From: Chloroflexota bacterium
GTDB taxonomy: Bacteria > Chloroflexota > Limnocylindria > Limnocylindrales > Limnocylindraceae
Length of the DNA: 11,762 bases
Reading direction: 5' to 3'
Assembly (NCBI GenBank): GCA_016463555.1
Contig: JAEMRB010000025.1
Span: forward strand, 1 to 11,762
Below, piece by piece: positions 5,972-11,762 of this stretch. The notes beneath the pieces were generated by a model. That model saw only the letters and a program-made list of their open reading frames with translations, had not been told where the DNA came from and made no database searches. The position numbers and the translations under genes are program-made. Positions within the stretch are counted from its first letter, which is position 1. The number at the start of each line of letters is the position of its first letter.

Positions 5972-7207
5972 TCAGGTCACCGTCTGCTTCGAAGCAAACT
6001 CTGGGGCACGCCATGCGTCGGTTCGAAGGATCTCGGCGAACGTCGCTACCGCGCGATCAATGTCGGCAAAGCTCACATAGAGCGGCGAGAAGCCGAAGCG
6101 CAGGATGTTTGGCGTACGGAAATCTCCGATGACTCCGCGGCTGATCAGCGCCTGCATGATCGGATAGCCGCTCTCGTGCGCAAAGGAGACCTGTCCGCCG
6201 CGTAGCTGGCCCTCCCGTGGTGAGATGAGGGTGAGGCCATAGCCCTTGCACTCCGCCTCAACTCGCTCAATGAAGCGAGAGGTTTGAGCCATCGACTTGC
6301 GGCGAATCTCGGACATTGAGACCCCCTCCCACATCTTCAGAGACTCATCGAGTGCCGCCAGACTGAGCACCTGCTGCGTGCCCGTGATGAAGCGCCGAAT
6401 GCCGGGGGCGGGCTCATACTCGGGCACGAATGCGAACGGGCTCTTGTGGCCGAGCCAGCCCTCAAGCGGCTGCCGCACCTGCTCAATCAGCGCCGGTGCA
6501 ACCCAGGTGTATGAGGGGGCGCCGGGCCCACCATTGAGATACTTGTATCCGCAGCCGATCGCAAAGTCGGCGCCATCGCGAGCGATATCAAGCTCAAGGA
6601 CTCCGGTGGAGTGCGAGAGGTCCCACACCGTCAGCGCACCAGCAGCGTGCGCCGCGGCACTCAGTTCGCCCATGTCGCGAATCCGTCCGGTTCGATAATC
6701 CACGTGCGTCAACATCAGGACCCCTGCCCCATCAAGCACCGCTGCCGGGCTTACTGACTCATCCCAGAAGCGCACCTCCAAGTTGGGGAGTAGTTGGCGT
6801 AGTCCATCCAAGATATAGAGATCGGTTGGGAAGTTCTCGCGCTCAGTGACAACAACCTGCCGGTCGCCACGTAGCCGCAGCGCAGCGGCCAGCACCCGGA
6901 AGAGCGAGACCGATGTCGATTCCCCAACGACCACCTCCCCCTTTCCGACACCGAGAAGTGGGGCGATCCGGTCGCCAACGCTAAGCGGCAGGTCGTACCA
7001 ATCAGACTCGTTCCAGCTGCGGATCAGGCGGTCGCCCCACTGCCGGTCAACAACATTGGCCAGGCGCTCGTGCACACCAATGGGGAGCGCGCCTAGGGAA
7101 TTGCCATCGAGGTAGACCACTCCCGCGGGGAGGCTGAACCGCTCTCGTAGCGCAGCAAGAGGATCTTGCGCGTCGAGCTCTGCCGCTAAAGGGGTCGTGT
7201 TCGTCAT
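5972..7207 (-). CDS. kynU: Kynureninase
   Basis: Cytoplasmic PLP enzyme that cleaves L-kynurenine to anthranilate and L-alanine. It has 411 residues, complete. Family blocks in order: GVVYLDGNSLGALP (29-42), WGDRLIRSWNESDWYDLP (57-74), VGESTSVSLFRVLAAAL (94-110), ERENFPTDLYI (122-132), THVDYRTGRIRDM (167-179), WDLSHSTGVLELD (195-207), and GCGYKYLNGGPGAPSY (218-233) with Lys222 as the PLP-binding lysine. Near the end come RRFITGTQQVLSL and RTPNILRFGFSPLY. It is the last gene of the minus-strand oxidase/kynurenine cluster, 12 bases after the hydrolase stop codon, with only a weak ribosome site. Its stop codon is 9 bases from that of the convergent dioxygenase, and no terminator hairpin lies between them. 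No kynurenine 3-monooxygenase is in the window, which points to the anthranilate branch. Confidence 0.97.
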   Translation of the reverse strand: MTNTTPLAAELDAQDPLAALRERFSLPAGVVYLDGNSLGALPIGVHERLANVVDRQWGDRLIRSWNESDWYDLPLSVGDRIAPLLGVGKGEVVVGESTSVSLFRVLAAALRLRGDRQVVVTERENFPTDLYILDGLRQLLPNLEVRFWDESVSPAAVLDGAGVLMLTHVDYRTGRIRDMGELSAAAHAAGALTVWDLSHSTGVLELDIARDGADFAIGCGYKYLNGGPGAPSYTWVAPALIEQVRQPLEGWLGHKSPFAFVPEYEPAPGIRRFITGTQQVLSLAALDESLKMWEGVSMSEIRRKSMAQTSRFIERVEAECKGYGLTLISPREGQLRGGQVSFAHESGYPIMQALISRGVIGDFRTPNILRFGFSPLYVSFADIDRAVATFAEILRTDAWRAPEFASKQTVT

Positions 7208-7219
7208 ACGCCTATCGTC

Positions 7220-8086
7220 TCACGTACCAGAGATCTCCAACAAGGCACGCGCATCTTGTAGTAGTGAGCCTCCAGGCGTATCAAGCTCCTCAAGCACATC
7301 GAAATGATCGCGACCAGGCACGGTCGCAAGCGAAACGGTGGCGTGGCTCGCCCACTTCTCGCGGAGGAGTTCCGACTGCCGGTGGAACTCCGATGGCTCA
7401 TGTTCGCCAACGCGGAGGAGCACCGGGATGTTCCGCTGCGGCTGGTAGTGCACAGGTGAGAGTCGCTTCGCCTCATCGGCACTCATGCCCACCAGGTTAT
7501 TGACGTAGCTCTCGGCAATCGGCTCAAGGTCAAATGCGCCGCCGATGAGTAGCAGCCCTGAAATCGCGCGCTGCACATGCACTGGTGCGAGCTCTGTCAC
7601 TAAGGTGGCTGCCAGGTGTGCCCCTGCGGAGTGCCCGCCCGCAACGATCCTGTTCACGTCGCAACCGAGCGCTGCCGCGTGATCAATCAGGTAGGCCGCC
7701 GCCGCTGAAGCCTCTGCGACGATCGCTGAAAGCGTCGCTGACGGTGCAAGGGAGTAGCCAACGGCAACGTGCGTTGCCCCTAGCGGAGCGAGCGTCGCTG
7801 CGTAGCGACCCGCGTCATCAATAGAGCCCTCCTGCCACCACCCTCCGTGAAACATCAGCAGCGTAGGGTGGGCTCCAGCGCGATCGGCAAAGATCTCTAG
7901 CTGGTTGGCCTCACTCGGACCATATGAGATGCGGTGATAGACGCCGCTCGCCTGTGCGGTGCTCCGTGCGAGTGCGGTGCGCTCACGACCGGCTGACATG
8001 GAACCAGCGGCGTCTCGTGCAGTGCGGCTTGGGGAGTACTCCGCATCGAGCCAGGCTCGCCGCTGGGGATCAGGGAACGAGCTCAA
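7220..8086 (-). CDS. Arylformamidase-like alpha/beta hydrolase (kynurenine formamidase)
   Basis: Likely hydrolyses N-formylkynurenine to kynurenine and formate, the step between its neighbours. It has 288 residues with an alpha/beta-hydrolase fold: oxyanion motif HGGWW (80-84), nucleophile elbow GGHSAGAHLA (150-159) with Ser153, an acidic residue in GEHEPSEF (Glu228 or Glu230), and the catalytic His261 in GRDHFDVLEEL. This is the animal/yeast AFMID type, not the metal-dependent KynB cyclase type. The start is probably the TTG at 8086-8084, which overlaps the stop of the upstream mini-gene (TTGA) and has GAGGA three bases before it. The next start, ATG 7999, would remove the family-like segment LDAEYSPSRTARD. 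The hydrolase fold is certain; the substrate rests mainly on the neighbouring kynureninase and dioxygenase genes. Confidence 0.88.
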   Translation of the reverse strand: MSSFPDPQRRAWLDAEYSPSRTARDAAGSMSAGRERTALARSTAQASGVYHRISYGPSEANQLEIFADRAGAHPTLLMFHGGWWQEGSIDDAGRYAATLAPLGATHVAVGYSLAPSATLSAIVAEASAAAAYLIDHAAALGCDVNRIVAGGHSAGAHLAATLVTELAPVHVQRAISGLLLIGGAFDLEPIAESYVNNLVGMSADEAKRLSPVHYQPQRNIPVLLRVGEHEPSEFHRQSELLREKWASHATVSLATVPGRDHFDVLEELDTPGGSLLQDARALLEISGT

Positions 8087-8163
8087 TCGTCCTCGGCGAC
8101 AACGAAGAGGGTGAGGGTCGCAGCTTCAAAGATTCCACCGATTGCGAGCCCGAGACTAAACAT
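8083..8163 (-). CDS. 26-residue single-span membrane mini-protein, possible small oxidase subunit
   Basis: I do not recognise a family. The frame encodes 26 residues: MFSLGLAIGGIFEAATLTL, then FVV and an acidic end AEDD. Residues 2-22 could form one membrane helix with a single Glu at position 13. Support for its being real: GGGAAGG six bases before the ATG; a position 25 bases after the subunit III stop and in the same direction; and a stop codon (TGA 8085-8083) overlapping the TTG start of the next gene. Short single-helix subunits are known in some haem-copper oxidases (for example subunit IIa of ba3 oxidase), so a role in the oxidase complex is plausible but inferred. It could instead be a translated coupler for the hydrolase gene. 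Confidence 0.5.
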   Translation of the reverse strand: MFSLGLAIGGIFEAATLTLFVVAEDD

Positions 8164-8188
8164 GGCGCGCCTTCCCAAGCCTGCTGAC

Positions 8189-8824
8189 TCAGATGAAGTA
8201 GAGCAGCGCGAAGAGCAGGACCCACACCACGTCGACGAAGTGCCAATAGATTGAGGTTGCCTCAACCATGTCGTGATGCTCTGCCGAGAACTGTCCAAGA
8301 CCACCGCGGTAGAGGCAGACCGCCAACATCAGCACGCCGCCGAGCACGTGCGCGCCGTGGAATCCGGTAAGCACATAGAAGGTGCTCCCGAAGACGCCAT
8401 CAGAGATGCCAAATCCGAGCTGTGTGTAGTCGTACACCTGGCCGATAAGGAAGATCACGCCGAGGATTACGGTCATCGCCAACGCGCGATTCATCCCCTG
8501 TCGGTCGCCCCTGCGAATGCGCCACACAGCGAATTGGCAGGTGACGGAGCTCAACACGAGCAGGGCCGTCATGATTCCTGGGAAGAGCGCCTCGCTGTGC
8601 AGCTCAAAGGCGGGGTTCCCTTCGGGTGGCCAGACCCCTGTTGCCGTTCGCAAACTGAAATAGGCGGCAAAGAGTCCAGCGAAGAACATGATCTCTGAAA
8701 CGATGAAGAGGAGCATCCCGAGGACGGGGTTGCCGAGCCCCTTCTTGCCGTGACCGGCTGCGTGCCCACCTGCGTGCCCGGCGGCTGGTGCGAGCACTGA
8801 CGGCGCGACGGCGCTATCGCTCAT
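8189..8824 (-). CDS. coxC: Cytochrome c oxidase subunit III
   Basis: Membrane subunit III of the aa3-type oxidase, 211 residues, the short five-span form common in bacteria. Conserved blocks: LFIVSEIMFFAGLFAAYFSL (39-58) with the membrane Glu44, GSTFYVLTGFHGAHVLGG (146-163), the HH pair at 183-184, and SIYWHFVDVVWVLLF (191-205). Subunit III stabilises the catalytic core and helps proton uptake and oxygen delivery. The N-terminal tail before the first span has a small His/Gly/Ala repeat (His17, His21, His25). The ATG overlaps the subunit I stop in an ATGA junction, with AAGGGG about ten bases upstream, so the two are probably translationally coupled. Confidence 0.96.
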   Translation of the reverse strand: MSDSAVAPSVLAPAAGHAGGHAAGHGKKGLGNPVLGMLLFIVSEIMFFAGLFAAYFSLRTATGVWPPEGNPAFELHSEALFPGIMTALLVLSSVTCQFAVWRIRRGDRQGMNRALAMTVILGVIFLIGQVYDYTQLGFGISDGVFGSTFYVLTGFHGAHVLGGVLMLAVCLYRGGLGQFSAEHHDMVEATSIYWHFVDVVWVLLFALLYFI

Positions 8825-10443
8825 TTATGGTCTACCCCTTGAGCGTGGCGTGCATCAAAGAGCGGGCGCTCTGATGTGATGGGCGGCAGCTTGTCGAAGT
8901 TCCACGCAGGTGGCGGCGATGAGGTTGCCCACTCAAGGGTGTTCGCCTCCCATGGGTCGTCGCCGGCCCGCTTCCCGTTGCGCAGGCTGATGTAGATGTT
9001 CCAGAAGAGTGGCAGCAGAGAGATACCAACCAAGATGCCACCGATCGTGGCGGCGAGGTTGAGGTCGTTCCAGCCGGCCGTTGGCGAGTAGTCGGCGATT
9101 CGACGTGGCATGCCGGCAAGGCCGAGCGCGTGCATCGGCAGGAAGGTGAGGTTGAGCCCCACCATCATGAGCACGAAGTGCACTCGACCAAGGCCCTCGT
9201 CGAGCATGCGCCCTGACATCTTCGGGAAGTAGAAGTAGAACCCAGCCATGATGGCAACGAACGAGCCGCCAAAGAGCACATAGTGAATGTGCGCAACGAT
9301 CCAGTAGGTCGCGTGGATGGCGTAGTCGACGGGGACCGCGGCGCTGAAGACACCGTTGATACCGCCGATGAGGAACATGCTGAGGAACCCCAAGGCGAAT
9401 AGCATCGGCGTTGCGAAGGTGATCTGCCCGCGCCACATGGTCGCGATCCAGTTGAACACCTTCACCCCTGTTGGGACCGCGATCAGGAAGGTCATCACTG
9501 AGAAGAAGGGCAAGAAGACGCTCCCCGTGGTGAACATATGGTGTGCCCAGACGCTAAAGCCGAGTGCGCCGATGCCGGCGGTGGCGAAGACGAACGCCTT
9601 GTAGCCGAAGAGTGGCTTGCGGCTAAACACTGGAATGATTTCAGAGATCACACCCATCCCCGGCAGCACCATGATGTACACAGCTGGGTGGGAGTAGAAC
9701 CAGAAGATGTTCTGCCAGAGAATCGCCGAGCCACCGAGCGTAGGGTCAAAGAAGGCGCCGCCGAAGTTTCGATCGATGAAGAGCATCACCAGGGCGCTGG
9801 TGAGCACCGGTGTGCCCATGAGTACGAGCACGCTCGTGACGAGAACCGTCCAGACAAGGATTGGCATTCGGAAGAGGGTCATGCCTGGTGCACGCATGCG
9901 GAAGACCGTGACCATGAAGTTGACGGCGCCAAGGATCGAGCTTGTGCCTACGAGGATGACGGCGACAATCCAGAGGTTCATTCCCGGCCCTGGGCTGTAT
10001 TTGATGCTGCTGACTGGCGGATACGCCGTCCAGCCGGCGTCGGCGGCACCGCCGAGTAGGAACCCCGATGCAACAACGAGCCCAGAGAATGGGACCATCC
10101 AGAAGCTGAGGGCGTTGATGCGCGGGAAGGCCATGTCGGGTGCGCCGATCATGAGCGGCACAACGTAGTTGCCGATCGCCGCCAGGAACGGAATGATCAC
10201 CCAGAAGATCATGATTGAGGCGTGCATGGTGAAGAGCTGGTTGTACGAGGACTCATCAAGGAACTGCAGCCCAGGCATCGCAAGCTCTGCGCGAACGCCG
10301 AGTGCCAAGAGGCCACCGATGGCCAGGAAGATAAACGACGAGATCGTATAGAGGATGCCGATCTTCTTATGGTCGGTTGTCGTTAGGTAGTCATAGAGCG
10401 CTGAGGGTGCCGGTTGACGAGCCCCTGTTGACGATGTTGCCAT
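8821..10443 (-). CDS. coxA: Cytochrome c oxidase subunit I, A2-type
   Basis: Catalytic subunit of the proton-pumping terminal oxidase (reduces O2 to water), 540 residues, about 12 spans. Ligands seen: His74 and His387 (low-spin haem a), His385 (haem a3), and His252, His301 and His302 (CuB). Tyr256 is placed for the His-Tyr cross-link. Proton paths: Asp103 in APDMAFPR (D-channel mouth) and Lys328 in PTGVKVF (K-channel). Helix VI reads YSHPAVY (250-256): the glutamate of A1 oxidases is absent and the YS motif of A2 oxidases is present. Odd: the block normally reading HDTY is HATY (377-380), so the Asp that helps bind the structural Mg/Mn is Ala. A GGGAG site seven bases before the ATG touches the subunit II stop codon. 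It follows subunit II by 12 bases. Confidence 0.97.
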   Translation of the reverse strand: MATSSTGARQPAPSALYDYLTTTDHKKIGILYTISSFIFLAIGGLLALGVRAELAMPGLQFLDESSYNQLFTMHASIMIFWVIIPFLAAIGNYVVPLMIGAPDMAFPRINALSFWMVPFSGLVVASGFLLGGAADAGWTAYPPVSSIKYSPGPGMNLWIVAVILVGTSSILGAVNFMVTVFRMRAPGMTLFRMPILVWTVLVTSVLVLMGTPVLTSALVMLFIDRNFGGAFFDPTLGGSAILWQNIFWFYSHPAVYIMVLPGMGVISEIIPVFSRKPLFGYKAFVFATAGIGALGFSVWAHHMFTTGSVFLPFFSVMTFLIAVPTGVKVFNWIATMWRGQITFATPMLFALGFLSMFLIGGINGVFSAAVPVDYAIHATYWIVAHIHYVLFGGSFVAIMAGFYFYFPKMSGRMLDEGLGRVHFVLMMVGLNLTFLPMHALGLAGMPRRIADYSPTAGWNDLNLAATIGGILVGISLLPLFWNIYISLRNGKRAGDDPWEANTLEWATSSPPPAWNFDKLPPITSERPLFDARHAQGVDHK

Positions 10444-10450
10444 CTTCTAT

Positions 10451-10455
10451 CTCCC
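10451..10455 (-). promoter_or_regulatory. Ribosome binding site of oxidase subunit I
   Basis: GGGAG seven bases before ATG 10443, directly abutting the TAA of subunit II (10458-10456). This supports coupled translation of subunits II and I. Confidence 0.7.
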
Positions 10456-11244
10456 TTACGGCTGCGCTACTACAACGAGATCTGTGTACACCACGCCCGT
10501 CATCGGGCCGATAGCGGCTGGCTCCTCCTTAGGACGCGTCGCCTCGATCCATGCGTCGTACTCAGCACGGGTCACCACGCGCACCGTGAAGCCCATCTGA
10601 TGATGTAGCAGCCCGCAGAATGCAGAGCACTGGCCGGTGAACGTGCCGAGCTTGTTCGGCGTGAACTCAAAGTAATTCGTCTTGCCAGGAACGAGATCGC
10701 GCTGGAAGAGGAACTGCGGAATGTAGAAGCCGTGGTTGACGTCTTGGGCAACCAGGGTGATCTCGATGCGCTCATTGATCGGCACGACCAACTCAGGGTA
10801 CGCCGCGGCGGCGCCGAAGATCTCGATCTTCTCAACCGGATAGGCGAACTTCCACTGCCACTGGTAGCCGACCACCTCGATCTTGACCGCAACGTTCTCT
10901 GGCTGCCTGTCGTCAACGATGTTGAGCACGCGAGCCGAGGCGAAGAAGAGGGCGACCACGACAATGAGTGGGATCACCGTCCAGATAATCTCAAGCACGA
11001 GGTTCCCGTGGGTCTGCACGGGGAGCGTGGAGTCGCTCGGCTTACGCCGGTAGCGAATGACCGACCAGATAATGAGCCCCTCCACCAGGAGAAAGACGAT
11101 GGCGGCGAGGGCGAAGACCAGGTCGTAGAGGGCACGGACCTCAATCGCCTGGTCCGTCACTGCAGGGACTGGGAATGCGGCCTCACAGCCGCTTGCGATC
11201 AGGGCAACGGCGACCATGCCGAACAGCACCGAGAGGTTCTTCAT
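10456..11244 (-). CDS. coxB: Cytochrome c oxidase subunit II (lipoprotein, CuA site)
   Basis: Electron-entry subunit of the oxidase, 262 residues. The N-terminus MKNLSVLFGMVAVALIASGC is a lipoprotein signal with Cys20. Two membrane spans follow (about 40-62 and 83-105), then an external cupredoxin domain with the aromatic block VGYQWQWKF (125-133) and the CuA ligands His171, Cys206, Cys210, His214 and Met217. The CuA loop reads CSAFCGLLHHQM, so Ala208 stands where Glu is usual; that Glu is a Mg/Mn ligand in studied A-type oxidases. No haem-binding CxxCH is present after the CuA domain, so there is no fused cytochrome c as in caa3 enzymes. The frame runs on upstream, but ATG 11244 is fixed by the signal peptide and by a -10 box seven bases upstream. 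It is the first gene of the minus-strand cluster. Confidence 0.96.
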   Translation of the reverse strand: MKNLSVLFGMVAVALIASGCEAAFPVPAVTDQAIEVRALYDLVFALAAIVFLLVEGLIIWSVIRYRRKPSDSTLPVQTHGNLVLEIIWTVIPLIVVVALFFASARVLNIVDDRQPENVAVKIEVVGYQWQWKFAYPVEKIEIFGAAAAYPELVVPINERIEITLVAQDVNHGFYIPQFLFQRDLVPGKTNYFEFTPNKLGTFTGQCSAFCGLLHHQMGFTVRVVTRAEYDAWIEATRPKEEPAAIGPMTGVVYTDLVVVAQP

Positions 11245-11251
11245 GCTTGGG

Positions 11252-11257
11252 ATGATA
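11252..11257 (-). promoter_or_regulatory. -10 box of a probably leaderless oxidase operon transcript
   Basis: TATCAT on the minus strand ends seven bases before ATG 11244, so transcription would begin at about the start codon. No Shine-Dalgarno sequence stands between them. This would be the promoter for the run from oxidase subunit II to kynureninase. A -35 element is not obvious. Confidence 0.5.
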
Positions 11258-11355
11258 CGCGCCCTCGGCGGGAGGCGCTCCAGCGCTATCCCGAGTGCGC
11301 TAGTCGGATTACAGGGGTCAGCGCTCAGTGTGGGCAGGCTGGGCGTGAGCCCACG

Positions 11356-11361
11356 TATGAT
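11356..11361 (+). promoter_or_regulatory. -10 box of a probably leaderless pirin transcript
   Basis: TATGAT ends six bases before ATG 11368. The arrangement matches those before the dioxygenase and oxidase subunit II genes: a TAnnAT box at start-site distance and no Shine-Dalgarno sequence. Confidence 0.5.
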
Positions 11362-11367
11362 CTGCGC

Positions 11368-11762
11368 ATGCCAGCTGTAACCGTTCCCGACATCACCCTG
11401 CTGCAGCGAACGCCTGTCGCCGACCTGCTCACCGCACGCTCGCGCCCGGTGATTTCGTTGAGCACGGCGCCGAGCGGCTTTGAGGGTGAGGGTTTCCCGG
11501 TGCGCCGCGCCTTCATGGGCGCGCCCCTGGCGGCGATTGATCCATTCATCATGCTCGACCAGATGGGCGAGGTGGAGTACGCCCCAGGCGAACCGAAGGG
11601 GACGCCGTGGCATCCGCATCGCGGATTTGAGACGGTCACCTACATGCTCGATGGCATCCTGGATCACCGCGACAGCAACGGCGGTGGCGGGCGCATCAGC
11701 GATGGCGACACGCAGTGGATGACCGCTGGCGGCGGCATCCTGCACATTGAGACGCCACCAGA
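11368..11762 (+). CDS. Pirin-family protein, N-terminal part
   Basis: Cupin-fold iron-binding protein; 131 codons are present and the gene runs off the right edge. Pirins bind a single metal, and some bacterial members act as quercetin dioxygenases or bind metabolic enzymes; the role of this one is unknown. Family blocks: RRAFMGAPLAAIDPFIMLDQMG (read in parts, 46-67), WHPHRGFETVTYMLDG (81-96), HRDSNGGGG (100-108), GDTQWMTAGGGILHIE (113-128). The four metal ligands are present as His82, His84, His126 and Glu128. The usual TAGRGI reads TAGGGI here. The ATG at 11368 fits the family N-terminus and the -10 box upstream. It is divergent from the oxidase operon, 123 bases away. Confidence 0.92.
   Translation, partial: MPAVTVPDITLLQRTPVADLLTARSRPVISLSTAPSGFEGEGFPVRRAFMGAPLAAIDPFIMLDQMGEVEYAPGEPKGTPWHPHRGFETVTYMLDGILDHRDSNGGGGRISDGDTQWMTAGGGILHIETPP

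Larger units (their letters stand above)
11245..11367. promoter_or_regulatory. Divergent promoter region between oxidase operon and pirin gene
   Basis: This 123-bp gap holds the two outward-facing -10 boxes (11252-11257 minus, 11356-11361 plus). It also holds two copies of the palindrome AGCGCT (11282-11287 and 11320-11325) and an inverted repeat TGGGC-GTGA-GCCCA (11340-11353) immediately upstream of the pirin -10 box. No gene is seen in it. Confidence 0.55.

Noticed and set aside
7997..7999. ATG as the start of the formamidase-like hydrolase
   Set aside because: It would drop the N-terminal LDAEYSPSRTARD segment that resembles the family. The TTG at 8086 also has a ribosome site and an overlap with the upstream stop.
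9538..10059. Plus-strand frames of 153-173 codons opposite oxidase subunit I
   Set aside because: They mirror the codon structure of a clear subunit I gene, are low in hydrophobic order and match no family I know.
11245..11745. Upstream extension of the oxidase subunit II frame to 429 residues
   Set aside because: It runs antisense through the pirin gene. The lipoprotein signal at ATG 11244 marks the real start.

Overview
The window looks like chromosomal DNA from a moderately GC-rich, aerobic, heterotrophic bacterium. A heliorhodopsin gene, tight ATGA-type gene overlaps, a TTG start and several apparently leaderless promoters fit a monoderm-type aquatic lineage. Freshwater Chloroflexota or Actinomycetota are the best guesses, because both are known to carry heliorhodopsins, but the sequence alone does not settle the phylum. 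There are no mobile elements, CRISPR arrays, tRNAs or rRNAs.

Layout. (1) Positions 1-3915, minus strand: an ABC importer operon of the dipeptide/oligopeptide family, read from right to left as lipoprotein substrate-binding protein, permease B, permease C and ATPase D (cut by the left edge). A large stem-loop separates the binding-protein gene from the permeases. (2) Positions 3916-4134: a divergent promoter region with a perfect 6-2-6 palindrome. (3) Positions 4135-5019, plus strand: a full-length heliorhodopsin with all signature residues and an extra basic N-terminal tail, closed off by two tandem intrinsic terminators. (4) Positions 5159-5962, plus strand: tryptophan 2,3-dioxygenase, converging with a 9-bp gap on the next operon. 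(5) Positions 5972-11244, minus strand: one tightly packed apparent operon read from right to left as cytochrome c oxidase subunits II, I and III, a 26-residue single-span mini-protein, an arylformamidase-like hydrolase and kynureninase. (6) From 11368 to the right edge, plus strand: the start of a pirin-family protein, divergent from the oxidase operon.

How the genes work together. The dioxygenase, hydrolase and kynureninase form the three-step route from tryptophan through N-formylkynurenine and kynurenine to anthranilate plus alanine. The peptide importer could supply amino acids. The terminal oxidase and the dioxygenase are both haem enzymes that use oxygen. The oxidase is of the A2 subtype (YSHP motif in helix VI, no glutamate). 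It appears to have lost both carboxylate ligands of the usual non-redox Mg/Mn site at the subunit I/II interface. The most interesting points are the heliorhodopsin, that paired ligand loss, the unannotated mini-protein that links the respiratory and kynurenine halves of the operon, and a recurrent TAnnAT box 6-7 bases before start codons.
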